DNA of 64,000 nucleotides, taken from contig CAWAIM010000002.1 of the NCBI GenBank assembly GCA_963781895.1, forward strand, positions 1 through 64,000. The letters run 5' to 3'. The stretch comes from Roseiarcus sp963781895 (GTDB taxonomy: Bacteria; Pseudomonadota; Alphaproteobacteria; Rhizobiales; Beijerinckiaceae). The notes beneath the pieces are model-generated. The model searched no databases, had not been told where the DNA came from, and saw only the letters and a list, made by a program, of their open reading frames with translations. Both the position numbers and the translations under genes were made by a program. Of this stretch, positions 45,871 through 55,342 are shown in pieces. How positions within the stretch are numbered: position 1 is the first letter of the stretch; each line of letters begins with the position of its first letter.

Positions 45871-47019
45871 ATGAGGGCTGAGACCGAACCCTTCTCCCGC
45901 GCCAGACCGCGCCTGTCGCCGATGAACCGGCGGCGGCTCGACAATTTCCGTCGCAACAAGCGCGGCGCCTGGTCGCTGCGAATATTCCTGGTGCTGTTCG
46001 TAGCCTCGCTTTGCGCGGAGTTCATCGCCAACGATCGGCCGCTGGTCGTCTCTTACAAAGGTGAAATTCTTTTTCCGGTGTTCTTCGATTATCCGGAGGA
46101 CAAGTTCGGCGGCTTTGAGGCGCATGCGGATTATCGCGGCTCCTTCGTCGCCAACGAGATCAAGGCTCACGGCTGGATGATCTGGCCGCCGATCCGCTTC
46201 GCCAATTCGACCACCATTCTCAATCCGCCGACGCCGCTTCCGACCCCGCCGACCTGGATGCTGAGCGACGCGCAATGCCGGGCGGCTCTCGCCAAGCGGG
46301 GCGAGAAGGACGCGGCCGCGCTTGCGCGCCCGTGCCGCGCGCTCGAGCCGCTCTGGCTCGGCTCCGATCAGGACGGCCACGATATCGTCGCGCGTCTCAT
46401 TTACGGATTTCGTCTCTCGGTGCTGTTCGGCTTGACGCTGGCCGGCGTCTCGTCGGTGATCGGCGTCTTCGCCGGCGCGGTGCAAGGCTATTTCGGCGGC
46501 TGGCTCGACTTGACGATGCAGAGGGTGATCGAAATCTGGTCGTCGCTGCCGCACCTTTATGTTCTCATCATCCTGTCGGCGATCCTGGCGCCGAGCTTCT
46601 TCGTGCTGTTGACGATCCTGCTGCTGTTCTCCTGGGTCAGTCTCGTGCATCTGGTGCGGGCTGAATTTCTCAGGGCGCGCAATTTTGAATACGTCAACGC
46701 GGCGCGCGCGCTCGGCCTCTCCAACGCCAAGATCATCGTCAAGCACGTGCTGCCGAACGCGATGGTGGCGACGCTGACGTTCCTGCCGTTCATCGTCAAT
46801 TCCTCGATCAGCACCCTGACCTCGCTCGACTTTCTCGGCCTCGGCATGCCGCCCGGCTCGCCGTCGCTCGGCGAGCTGCTGCTGCAGGGCAAGTCGAACC
46901 TCTCGGCGCCATGGATCGGCCTTTCGGCCTTCGCCGTCACCGCGTTGATGCTGTCGCTCCTGATTTTCATCGGCGAGGCGGTCCGCGACGCGTTCGATCC
47001 AAGAAAGACATTCCTGTGA
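45871..47019 (+). CDS. yejE: Peptide ABC transporter permease YejE
   Basis: This 382-residue permease begins with a cytoplasmic RLSPMNRRRLDNFRRNKRGA and a first membrane helix. A periplasmic region with FIANDRPLVVSYKGEILFPV follows, and then LGSDQDGHDIVARLIYGFRL and the EAA loop YVNAARALGLSNAKIIVKHV. I use ATG 45871; ATG 45922 is internal to the conserved N-terminus. An 80-base repeat-like spacer separates it from yejB. Its stop overlaps the yejF start. Confidence 0.93.
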   Translation: MRAETEPFSRARPRLSPMNRRRLDNFRRNKRGAWSLRIFLVLFVASLCAEFIANDRPLVVSYKGEILFPVFFDYPEDKFGGFEAHADYRGSFVANEIKAHGWMIWPPIRFANSTTILNPPTPLPTPPTWMLSDAQCRAALAKRGEKDAAALARPCRALEPLWLGSDQDGHDIVARLIYGFRLSVLFGLTLAGVSSVIGVFAGAVQGYFGGWLDLTMQRVIEIWSSLPHLYVLIILSAILAPSFFVLLTILLLFSWVSLVHLVRAEFLRARNFEYVNAARALGLSNAKIIVKHVLPNAMVATLTFLPFIVNSSISTLTSLDFLGLGMPPGSPSLGELLLQGKSNLSAPWIGLSAFAVTALMLSLLIFIGEAVRDAFDPRKTFL

Positions 47020-48647
47020 GCGAGAGCGCGCCCCTGGTCGACGTGCGCGAACTGTCGATCGCATTCGCTCAGGGAAACGAGCGCAAGGTCGTGGTGAATC
47101 GCGTTTCCTTCCGGTTGGAGAAGGGCCGCGCGCTGGCGCTCGTCGGCGAGTCCGGCTCTGGCAAATCGGTCAGCGCGCAGGCGATCGTGCGCCTGTTGCC
47201 CGAGCCCGCCGCCAGCTATCCGAGCGGCCAGGTGCTCTTTCGCGGCAAGGATGTGCTCAAAATGTCGGACGCCGAGCTGCGAGCCATGCGCGGCGCCGGC
47301 GTGACGATGGTGTTCCAGGAGCCGATGACCTCGCTCAATCCGTTGCATTCGGTCGAGCGGCAGGTCGGCGAGATCATCGCGCTGCATCACGGGCGCGGCG
47401 CGGCGACGAGAGCGCGAATTGTCGAGCTTCTGACCGAAGTCGGCATTGTCGATCCGGCCGAGCGGCTCGGCGCCTATCCGCACCAGCTTTCCGGCGGCCA
47501 GCGTCAGCGCGTGATGATCGCGATGGCGCTCGCCAACCGCCCGGACCTGTTGATCGCCGACGAGCCGACGACCGCCCTCGACGTCACCGTGCAGGCGCAG
47601 ATCCTCAAGCTCCTCAAGGATCTGCAAACCAAGCTCGGCATGGCGATGCTGTTCATCACCCACGATCTCAATGTCGTCAGGCGCATTGCCGACGATGTGA
47701 TCGTCATGCAGCAGGGCGTCATCGTCGAGGCGGGCAGGACCGCGGACGTGTTCGCCGATCCGCGCCACCCCTATACAAGGGCCCTGATGGCCGCCGAGCC
47801 CAAGGGCGAGGCGCCGTCCGACGACCGCGCCGCGCCGACGATCGCGAGCGCCGAAAACCTGCGCGTATGGTTTCCGATCAAGAAGGGATTCTTTCGCCGA
47901 ACGGTCGGACACGTCAAGGCGGTCGACGGCGTTTCGCTCGCGGTGCGCGAGGGCCAGACGGTCGGGGTCGTCGGAGAATCCGGCTCCGGGAAGACGACGC
48001 TCGGACTTGCGATGTTGAGGCTCATCCGTTCGCAAGGCCCGATCGCCTATTGCGGGCGCGCGATCGATGGCTTGAATTCGAACGCCATGCGCCCGCTGAG
48101 GCGCGAGATGCAGATCGTCTTCCAGGACCCGTTCGGCTCACTGAGCCCACGCATGTCGGTGGCCGAAATCGTGGAGGAGGGGCTGGTCGCCCAGAGGACG
48201 AGGATGGGCGCCGCCGAGCGCCGGCGCGTCGCCGAGCGCGCGCTCATCGACACCGGGCTCGATCCGTCCACCCTCGACCGCTACCCGCATGAGTTTTCCG
48301 GGGGCCAGCGGCAGCGCATCGCCATCGCCCGGGCGATGGCGCTCGACCCGAAGTTCGTGGTGCTCGACGAGCCGACGTCGGCTTTGGACATGTCGATCCA
48401 GGCCCAGATCGTCGACCTGCTGCGCGATTTGCAGAAGCGCCGCAAACTCGCCTACCTTTTCATCTCCCACGATCTCAGGGTGGTGCGGGCGCTGGCGAGC
48501 GAGATCATCGTGATGCGTCGGGGCAAGGTGATCGAGAGCGGCGACGCCAAGGCCATGTTCGCGAGTCCGCGGACCGACTACACGCGGGCCCTGTTCGCGG
48601 CCGCGTTTTCGAACGAGGCGACGCTTTCCGGCGTCGTCAGCCAATAA
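47016..48647 (+). CDS. yejF: Peptide ABC transporter double ATPase YejF
   Basis: This 543-residue protein has two ATP-binding domains. Walker A sites are GESGSGKSVSAQ and GESGSGKTTLGL. Signatures are QLSGGQRQRVMIAMAL and EFSGGQRQRIAIARAM, and Walker B sites are LLIADEPTTALD and FVVLDEPTSALD. The start is the GTG at 47016, overlapping the yejE stop (GTGA). It powers the YejBE pore. deoB follows nine bases later and may be co-transcribed. Confidence 0.94.
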   Translation: MSESAPLVDVRELSIAFAQGNERKVVVNRVSFRLEKGRALALVGESGSGKSVSAQAIVRLLPEPAASYPSGQVLFRGKDVLKMSDAELRAMRGAGVTMVFQEPMTSLNPLHSVERQVGEIIALHHGRGAATRARIVELLTEVGIVDPAERLGAYPHQLSGGQRQRVMIAMALANRPDLLIADEPTTALDVTVQAQILKLLKDLQTKLGMAMLFITHDLNVVRRIADDVIVMQQGVIVEAGRTADVFADPRHPYTRALMAAEPKGEAPSDDRAAPTIASAENLRVWFPIKKGFFRRTVGHVKAVDGVSLAVREGQTVGVVGESGSGKTTLGLAMLRLIRSQGPIAYCGRAIDGLNSNAMRPLRREMQIVFQDPFGSLSPRMSVAEIVEEGLVAQRTRMGAAERRRVAERALIDTGLDPSTLDRYPHEFSGGQRQRIAIARAMALDPKFVVLDEPTSALDMSIQAQIVDLLRDLQKRRKLAYLFISHDLRVVRALASEIIVMRRGKVIESGDAKAMFASPRTDYTRALFAAAFSNEATLSGVVSQ

Positions 48648-48655
48648 GGACGCCC

Positions 48656-49876
48656 ATGAGCCGCGCGATTCTGATCGTCCTCGATTCGGTCGGCTGCGGC
48701 GGCGCGGAGGACGCGGAGGCCTATGGCGACGAGGGCGCCGATACGCTCGGTCATATCGCCGAGGCTTGCGCCATCGGACGGGGAAATCGCGAAGGGTTGC
48801 GACGCGGTCCGCTCAATCTGCCGCATCTCGACGCGCTCGGCCTCGGCCATGCGATGATGGCCTCCACTGGCCGGGCGCCGCCGGGCTTCACGCTCGCCGC
48901 CGCTCGCGGTCAATGGGGCTACGGGATCGAGACCTCGCACGGCAAGGACACGCCGTCGGGCCATTGGGAGATCGCCGGAACCCCGGTCGATTTCGACTGG
49001 GGCTATTTTCCCAAGACCGTCCCCGCCTTTCCCGAGGCGCTGACCACGGCGCTGATCGCCGAGGGCGGGCTTGCCGGCATCCTCGCCAATCGCCATGCCT
49101 CGGGAACCGCCGTCATCGAGGAATTCGGCGAGGAGCACGTGCGCACACTGAAGCCCATCTGCTACACCTCGGCCGATTCCGTTCTCCAGATCGCCGCCCA
49201 TGAGGAAGCGTTCGGGCTGCAGCGGCTCTATGATCTGTGCAAAACCGCACGCCGTCTCTGCGATCCGCTCAATATCGGCCGCGTCATAGCGCGGCCTTTC
49301 GCCGGCGCGAGCGCGAAGGATTTCGTCCGCACTCCCAATCGCAAGGATTTCGCGGTCCCGCCGCCGGACGGCAATCTGTTTCAGCGGGCGGCGCGCGCCG
49401 GGCGCGCGATCGTCTCGATCGGCAAGATCGGCGACATCTTCGCCCATCGCGACACCGGCGCGGAGCGCAAGGGCAAAAGCAACGACGGCAACGTCGACCT
49501 GCTTCTGGAAGCGATAGCGACGACCGCCGACGGCGGGCTCATTGTCGTCAATCTGGTCGATTTCGACACCGAATGGGGACATCGCCGAGACGTACCCGGC
49601 TACGCCGCCTGCCTCGAAGCTTTCGACGCGCGGTTGGGCGCGATCGAAGCGGCGACGCGGCCGGAGGACTATTGCCTCATCACCGCCGATCACGGCAACG
49701 ACCCGACGTTCCGCGGCTTCGACCATACCCGCGAGCATGTGCCGATCGTCGCCTTCGGCGCCGGCGCCAAGCCCGGGCCGATCGGCGCCCGCTCGAGCCT
49801 CGCCGATATCGCCGAGACGATCGCGCTCAAACTCGGCCTGCCGCGCGGGCCGCATGGACAGGCTTGGGCCGCATGA
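48656..49876 (+). CDS. deoB: Phosphopentomutase
   Basis: This 406-residue metalloenzyme of the alkaline-phosphatase superfamily interconverts (deoxy)ribose 1- and 5-phosphate for nucleoside salvage. Signatures include AILIVLDSVGCGGAEDAEAY, TPSGHWEIAG (nucleophile Thr region), SIGKIGDIFAHRDTG and CLITADHGNDPTFRGFDHTR. The length is normal. A HIT protein gene overlaps its stop by four bases. Confidence 0.95.
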   Translation: MSRAILIVLDSVGCGGAEDAEAYGDEGADTLGHIAEACAIGRGNREGLRRGPLNLPHLDALGLGHAMMASTGRAPPGFTLAAARGQWGYGIETSHGKDTPSGHWEIAGTPVDFDWGYFPKTVPAFPEALTTALIAEGGLAGILANRHASGTAVIEEFGEEHVRTLKPICYTSADSVLQIAAHEEAFGLQRLYDLCKTARRLCDPLNIGRVIARPFAGASAKDFVRTPNRKDFAVPPPDGNLFQRAARAGRAIVSIGKIGDIFAHRDTGAERKGKSNDGNVDLLLEAIATTADGGLIVVNLVDFDTEWGHRRDVPGYAACLEAFDARLGAIEAATRPEDYCLITADHGNDPTFRGFDHTREHVPIVAFGAGAKPGPIGARSSLADIAETIALKLGLPRGPHGQAWAA

Positions 49877-50280
49877 GCTTTTCGCTCGACGAACGGCTGG
49901 CGAACGATACGTTGGCCGTCGGCGACCTGCCGCTCTCGCGCGTGCTTTTGATGAACGACGCGCGGTGGCCATGGCTCATTCTCGTTCCAAGGCGCGAAGG
50001 AATTGTCGAGTTGACCGATCTCGACCCGGCCGATCGCATACGACTGATCGAAGAGGCGGGGAAGGCGGCGGATTTCCTCAAGGCCCACGTGAAGGCGCAC
50101 AAAATCAATATCGGGGCGCTCGGCAATCTGGTTCGCCAGTTCCACCTGCATGTCGTCGCGCGCGCGATCGGCGATCCCGCTTGGCCGAGCCCGGTCTGGG
50201 GCCACGGCGCTCCGCGGCGATACGCCGCGGCGGAGGCGCGGGCGCTGATCGCGGCGGCGAAGGCGGGGTTGGGGGCGTAA
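49873..50280 (+). CDS. HIT domain protein
   Basis: This 135-residue protein of the histidine-triad family has the motif VRQFHLHVVAR, where the first His of the triad is replaced by Gln as in GalT-like members. The N-terminal block ARWPWLILVPRREGIVELTD is typical of the diadenosine tetraphosphate hydrolase-like group. Nucleotide phosphodiester hydrolysis is likely. It overlaps deoB (ATGA), so both may serve nucleotide salvage. Confidence 0.88.
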   Translation: MSFSLDERLANDTLAVGDLPLSRVLLMNDARWPWLILVPRREGIVELTDLDPADRIRLIEEAGKAADFLKAHVKAHKINIGALGNLVRQFHLHVVARAIGDPAWPSPVWGHGAPRRYAAAEARALIAAAKAGLGA

Positions 50281-50800
50281 ATTCGGCTGTGACTCAATTC
50301 GATGCCGGCGCCAGTGCGATGGGCGCTTCCGGCTCTGGCCATCGCCTTCTGAAAAACCGACATTTTCTTGCCGGGCAGGCAAATTCATGGTTTACTCTTC
50401 GATGGCCGCCGACAGTGCGGGCGGGGCTTGGCGTCGGCTTCTTGAACGAGGCCGAGACAGTCCGGGCGGTTTCAATCGCGGCAGGAGATTTTTTTGATTT
50501 GGTATCGGCGCTCAGCCCTCGAAAAGTCCCGATTCGCGGGATGAAGGCCGAGCTTTTTGCTTCCTTTCGCTGGGAGGGATTTCCCATTCGAAGGGCGCGG
50601 CGGCTTGAAAACGAGGGCGCGAACATCCGGTCGAGAGCCCGGGCGACCTCCAAGTCGCCGAAGTTGCAGAATATGGCGCCTATCTCCTTGAAAAGCCTGA
50701 AGCGCCATCAAAAGCGCAGGGCGCGCGACAGGATTGATGACCGGACCGGGCCAAATGGACGTCCGCTCTCGTGCCTCGCGATTGCGGCAACCACGCATTC
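50281..50800. other. 520-base spacer between HIT and peptide-binding protein genes
   Basis: No supported gene lies here. The frames present are short, of odd composition and without ribosome binding sites. A small inverted repeat, TTGCC-GGGCA-GGCAA, occurs at about 50368-50382. A 14-base segment (GAAAAGTCCCGATT, 50521-50534) is shared with 37502-37515. Confidence 0.5.
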
Positions 50801-52444
50801 TCACCGCTCGATCGACAGATACCGCGCCAGGTGCCGGTCGAGCAGATTGTCGCGCCAGCCCTTGACCCGTGGCGACACCATGTTCTTCAACTCGTAGAAC
50901 AGGAGCGGCATGAACGGCTGATCGCGCAAGAGCAGCCGCTCGGCTTCGGCCAGGGTCCGCGCGCGGGCGTCGAGGTCGGTCTGCCCGGCGGCCGTCGTCA
51001 TCAAGGCGTCGTAGGCCGGGTTGGAATAGCGGGCGTAGTTGAGCCTCGGGTTGTCGCTCTGAGCGAGAAACAGGAAGTTCTGCGGGTCGGAATAGTCGCC
51101 GATCCAGCCGGCGCGGGCGAGGTCGAAATCGCCGCCGTTCTGCAACAGCCCATAGTGCGTCTTGACGTCGGCGTTGACGAAGGTCGTTGCGACCCCGAGC
51201 GGCTTCCACATTTCGGCGATCGCGATCGCGGTCGCCTTGTTGTTCTCGCTGGTGTTGTACCTGATCTCGACCTTGAGCGGCCTGCCCTCGCCGAATCCGG
51301 CCTTCTTCAAGAGCTCGCGCGCGCGGTCCTCGCGCTCGATCGGCGACAGGTCGCGAAAATCCATCGCGACGTCGTCGCCATAATTGTCGATTCCCGGCGG
51401 CACGAAGGCGTAGGCCGGCGTCATCGCGCCGCCCCAGATGCTTTGCGCGAGAAACTCGCGGTCGATCACCATCGACAGGGCGTTGCGCACCCGCGCGTCG
51501 TCGAACGGGGCCTTTCGGGTGTTGAACGCCATGTAGAACACGCCGAGGCTCGGCGCGACGTGGAATTGACCCTTTAGCGTCTCGCGCACGAAGGCGAGCT
51601 GATCGGCGGGCGCGTCGTCGTAGCTGTCGATCTCGCCGGCGCGAAAGCGGCGGAACGCGGCGGCGCGGTCGTCGATCGATTCGATGATCTCTTTGTCGAT
51701 CTTGACGTCGCCCGCGGCGTAAAAGTTGGGATTGCGGATCAGAACCGCGGTGTCGTTGGGCGTGAAGGAGACCAGCTGAAAGGCGCCGTTGCTGACGAGG
51801 TTGCCGGGTTTCGCGAAATCGCGCCCGAATTTTTCGACATTGCCCGGATTGACCGGCGCGGCAGTCTGATGGGCGAGGACCGAGAGAATGTAGGGGGTCG
51901 GCCGTTCGAGCCTGATCTCCAGCGTCTTGTCGTCGATCGCCCGCACGCCGAGCGTTGCGGGCGCCGCCTTCCCCCTGTTGACCGCCTCCGCGTTCTTGAG
52001 CGGATAATAGAGGTTCGCGTATTGGGCGCCCGTCGCCGGATCGAGAAGACGGCGAAACGAGAACACGAAGTCGCCGGCCCGCACGGGATCGCCGTTCGAC
52101 CACTTGGCCTCGCGCAGCCTGAAAACATAAGTCAGGCCGTCGGCGCTCCGGGTCCAGCTCTCGGCCGCGCCCGGAATCAGCGCGCCGGCGGCGTCGTAGG
52201 TCAGGAGCCCCTCGAACAGGTCGTAGAGCGCGTCGGCCTCGATGACCGTCGAGGTCTTTTGCGGGTCGAAGGTCGAAGGATCGCCCGCTTCGCCGCGGCG
52301 GTAGACGCTCTCGGCGTCCGCCCGGGAAAGCATGGATAGGACGATCAGGGCCGCAAATAAAAACCGCATCGGCAAGGAGGCGATTGCCAGCGCCAGGCGT
52401 CGTGCCGGAGACCCGGCGGCGCGGAAGGCGGTCGGAATCGCCAT
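50801..52444 (-). CDS. Oligopeptide ABC transporter substrate-binding protein (OppA/MppA-like)
   Basis: This 547-residue periplasmic SBP_bac_5 protein follows a long signal region ending MRFLFAALIVLSMLSRADA. Core features are YRRGEAGDPSTFDPQKTSTV, LREAKWSNGDPVRAGDFVFS and LGVFYMAFNTRKAPFDDARV. GDFDLARAGWIGDYSDPQNF is the OppA/MppA pattern. No permease adjoins it, so it may serve the nearby Yej system or one encoded elsewhere. The start at 52444 has a weak GAGG. An ATG at 52369 gives a shorter signal. Confidence 0.9.
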   Translation of the reverse strand: MAIPTAFRAAGSPARRLALAIASLPMRFLFAALIVLSMLSRADAESVYRRGEAGDPSTFDPQKTSTVIEADALYDLFEGLLTYDAAGALIPGAAESWTRSADGLTYVFRLREAKWSNGDPVRAGDFVFSFRRLLDPATGAQYANLYYPLKNAEAVNRGKAAPATLGVRAIDDKTLEIRLERPTPYILSVLAHQTAAPVNPGNVEKFGRDFAKPGNLVSNGAFQLVSFTPNDTAVLIRNPNFYAAGDVKIDKEIIESIDDRAAAFRRFRAGEIDSYDDAPADQLAFVRETLKGQFHVAPSLGVFYMAFNTRKAPFDDARVRNALSMVIDREFLAQSIWGGAMTPAYAFVPPGIDNYGDDVAMDFRDLSPIEREDRARELLKKAGFGEGRPLKVEIRYNTSENNKATAIAIAEMWKPLGVATTFVNADVKTHYGLLQNGGDFDLARAGWIGDYSDPQNFLFLAQSDNPRLNYARYSNPAYDALMTTAAGQTDLDARARTLAEAERLLLRDQPFMPLLFYELKNMVSPRVKGWRDNLLDRHLARYLSIER

Positions 52445-52649
52445 AGGATCGTGAACCTCGCCAGGCCGATAACATTTTCAAAAGTTGCAAATGCCTGTTC
52501 AGACAGATGTAGACCGATGGCGTGAATGGCGGGGTCCTCCGAGGTTCGGGCCGTCGAAGTCATACAGCGAACCCGATGCAGATGAACCGTCGTAGGGCTC
52601 GCAAACGGGCCGCCGAAAACGTCGACAGACTCCGATGCGTCCTCGCGAT

Positions 52650-52975
52650 CCCGTCAAAGCCATCAAATCGACGACGCTCCGAATTCATGGCTGAGTTCGA
52701 GCAGGCCTGCGCCGATAAGAACCTGCCCCTCTACTCCTGCCGCCACGATCGCCAACACTCAATGGAGCCGTCGAACGCTGCAGCTCAGGCTGGCGCTATG
52801 AGTTCTACGCCTGCGCTGATCTGCCCTTGGACAACGATAAAATCGCCCCTTTGGTCGATGCCTTCCAGCGCCTCTACAACCACCACAGACCCACGGAGCC
52901 CGGCAGGAAAAGCTCCAGCCGAATACCGCTCCTTCCGCCGAGCCAACAAACTCTCCAGTCCCATATGTCTCGAGC
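52650..52975 (+). pseudogene. IS481-like transposase remnant
   Basis: Pieces of an integrase-core transposase appear in shifting frames: SEFMAEFEQACADKN, then LPPRSPTLNGAVERC and DNDKIAPLVDAFQRLYNHHR, then GKAPAEYRSFRRA. These are the C-terminal third of an IS481-family transposase. At least two frameshifts and the absence of the N-terminus make it inactive. No terminal inverted repeats were recognised. It lies between the peptide-binding protein and the PQQ dehydrogenase. Confidence 0.7.
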
Positions 52976-53242
52976 CAGGACAGCGCCTTGCCGGTCGTTC
53001 AGTTTTGTGAAACGCTGGCGCTCTGCAACTGCGCAAAGCGAGATTCGGCGGTCAATTCCGTCGTGGCCTCGCTGAGGGCAGTCGCTTTCGGGCTTGCCGG
53101 GCGGGATTCGCGTTCAGAGCCTCGGCTGGCTTAGCGCGGACGAGACAATGAGATGAAATAACGAGTCGGCCGCCCCTGGCGGTCCAATAAACGGCTTGCA
53201 GCGCTGTCTCCGGCGCAAAGCCAATTGCGGGAGGAAGTTTCG

Positions 53243-54910
53243 ATGAAGCTCACCACGATGGCCGTGGCAGTCGGCTTGTGCCTGCCGAATTACGCCATGG
53301 CGCAAACGGCCGAAGAATTGGTCAAAGGCGCGCAGGACACCGGGAACGTCGTCAACTACGGCATGGGCTACAATCTGCAGCGCTTCAGCCCGCTCAAGCA
53401 GATCGACAAGTCCACTGTGAAGCGCCTCGTGCCGGTTTGGAATTACAGTCTCGACGACAATCGCAGCGAAGAATTGCAGCCGTTGATTTACAACGGCGTG
53501 CTGTACGTGACGACCAATAGCGCCACGATGGCCGTCGACGCCAAGACCGGCAATCAGATCTGGAAGAGCAAGATCGAGTATCCGCCCGAGACCTTGCGCA
53601 TCGTTTGTTGCGGCGTCATCAACCGCGGGGCGGCGATCGCCGACGGAAAGCTGTTCCGCACGACGCTCGACGCCAATGTCGTGGCCCTCGACGCCAAGAC
53701 CGGCAAGGAGCTATGGCGCCAGAACGCGGGCGACATCAAGCTCGGCTATTCCATGACGATGGCGCCCCTCTACGCCGACGGCGTGGTCATCACTGGCGTT
53801 TCCGGCGCCGAATTCGGCACCCGCGACTTTATCGACGGCTGGGATCCCGAAACCGGCAAGCACCTCTGGCGCACCTACACTATCCCGGCGCCGGGCGAAC
53901 CGGGCAGCGATACCTGGAAGGGCGACACCTGGAAGTTCGGCGGCGGATCGACCTGGATCACCGGTTCGTTCGATCCCGAAACGCATACCGTTTTCTGGGG
54001 CGTCGGCAATCCCGGACCGTTCAACGCCGCCACGCGCCCCGGCGACAATCTCTATACATGCTCGGTCCTCGCGCTCGACCCGAAAACCGGCTCGATCAAG
54101 TGGCATTATCAATTCTCGCCGAACAACCCGTTTGATTATGACGCAGTCGCCGAAATGGTGCTGGCCGACATAAAGGTCGACGGCGCGCCGACGAAGGTGA
54201 TCCTCGACGCCAACCGCAACGGCTTCTTCTACGTGCTCGATCGCGCCACGGGCAAGCCGATCGCCGCCAATCCATACGTTAAAGTGAACTGGGCCTCGAG
54301 CGTCGATCTGAAGACCGGCCGGCCGGTCGAAACAGATTTGATCGCCAAGGCGCGCGCGGGCGAGAAGGTCGCGGTCTGGCCTTCCCTCCTCGGCGGTAAG
54401 AATTGGGAGCCGATGTCTTACGATCCCGAAACCGGACTGGCCTACGCCAACACGCTCAACTTTGGTTTCAACTACAAGACGACCGCGGACGCTTACAAGG
54501 CCGGGGAATGGTACATTCAGATCGACTTGGGCCAGGGATGGGCATGGCCTGATGGACCGCGCGGCTACCTCAAGGCGATCGACCCGATGACGGGCAAATC
54601 CAAGTGGGAGCAGCCGAGCGACATGCCGCGCATGTCGGGCGTGTTGTCGACGGCCGGCGGCGTGGTCTTTGCCGGCCAACTGACGGGCGAATTCGAGGCG
54701 TTCGACGCCGACACGGGCGCGAAGCTGTGGCAGTTCAAGACCGGTTCTGGCGTCGAGGGCCAGCCGGTGACCTGGAGCCAGGACGGCGTCCAATACGTCG
54801 CCGTCACGAGCGGATATGGCGGCGTTTACGCGCTGTTCTCGGGAGACCAACGTCTGGCTAACGTTCCGGCCGGCGGCTCTCTCTGGGTATTCGCCCTGGC
54901 GCCGCAATAG
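53243..54910 (+). CDS. PQQ-dependent alcohol dehydrogenase, lanthanide type
   Basis: This 555-residue periplasmic quinoprotein has signal peptide MKLTTMAVAVGLCLPNYAMA and an eight-bladed propeller with many AxDxxTGK repeats. The vicinal disulfide lies in RIVCCGVINRG, the metal-ligand Glu in VSGAEFGTRDF and the Asn in GVGNPGPFNAATRP. FDYDAVAEM holds the catalytic Asp plus the extra Asp two residues later that marks lanthanide binding in XoxF/PedH enzymes. GGAGG precedes the ATG. A cytochrome c and a XoxJ-like protein follow. It oxidises methanol or another primary alcohol; I cannot tell XoxF from ExaF-like. Confidence 0.92.
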   Translation: MKLTTMAVAVGLCLPNYAMAQTAEELVKGAQDTGNVVNYGMGYNLQRFSPLKQIDKSTVKRLVPVWNYSLDDNRSEELQPLIYNGVLYVTTNSATMAVDAKTGNQIWKSKIEYPPETLRIVCCGVINRGAAIADGKLFRTTLDANVVALDAKTGKELWRQNAGDIKLGYSMTMAPLYADGVVITGVSGAEFGTRDFIDGWDPETGKHLWRTYTIPAPGEPGSDTWKGDTWKFGGGSTWITGSFDPETHTVFWGVGNPGPFNAATRPGDNLYTCSVLALDPKTGSIKWHYQFSPNNPFDYDAVAEMVLADIKVDGAPTKVILDANRNGFFYVLDRATGKPIAANPYVKVNWASSVDLKTGRPVETDLIAKARAGEKVAVWPSLLGGKNWEPMSYDPETGLAYANTLNFGFNYKTTADAYKAGEWYIQIDLGQGWAWPDGPRGYLKAIDPMTGKSKWEQPSDMPRMSGVLSTAGGVVFAGQLTGEFEAFDADTGAKLWQFKTGSGVEGQPVTWSQDGVQYVAVTSGYGGVYALFSGDQRLANVPAGGSLWVFALAPQ

Positions 54911-55011
54911 CGCCTGAACCCGTGCAAGGGGGCCGCCCGCGCAGGCGGCCCCGCGGTTTGGCGCGCCAACCGCCAGGGCCGCGTTGGCGCTGATGATTTT
55001 TTGGAACGCCG

Positions 55012-55342
55012 ATGAAGATTCCATATTCTCCTTGGGGCGATCGGTCTGTATTCCATCGCTCCCTGTCTCGCCGACGATGCGACGCCCGCGCCGGACGTCG
55101 CACTGGCGCAAAAGGGCAAGGAACTCTATGCCCACTATTGCTCGCACTGCCATGGCTTCGGCATGATCAATCCCGGCACGGTTACCTATGACCTGCGGCA
55201 GTTCCCGCACAAGGAGAAGGATCGTTTCGTCGAATCCGTCATCTACGGCAAGAATGGACGGATGCCATCCTGGGGCACCGCGCTTAACCTCGACGAAATC
55301 GACGCTATTTGGGCCTACGTGCTTACGGGAGGCCACCAGTGA
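55012..55342 (+). CDS. Cytochrome c (XoxG-like electron acceptor, frameshifted)
   Basis: The main frame lacks a start but encodes a signal-peptide-like HILLGAIGLYSIAPCLADDA, then GKELYAHYCSHCHGFGMINP with the haem c motif CSHCH, then RMPSWGTALNLDEIDAIWAY, whose Met is the probable axial ligand. The ATG at 55012 (MKI) joins this frame if one base near 55021 is surplus. The span is 3n+1, giving about 109 residues. It would accept electrons from the PQQ dehydrogenase just upstream. Its stop overlaps the next start by four bases. Confidence 0.82.

Noticed and set aside
53243..54910. Calling the PQQ enzyme MxaF (calcium methanol dehydrogenase)
   Set aside because: The extra Asp two residues after the catalytic Asp marks the lanthanide type, and there is no mxaI or mxa gene cluster nearby.
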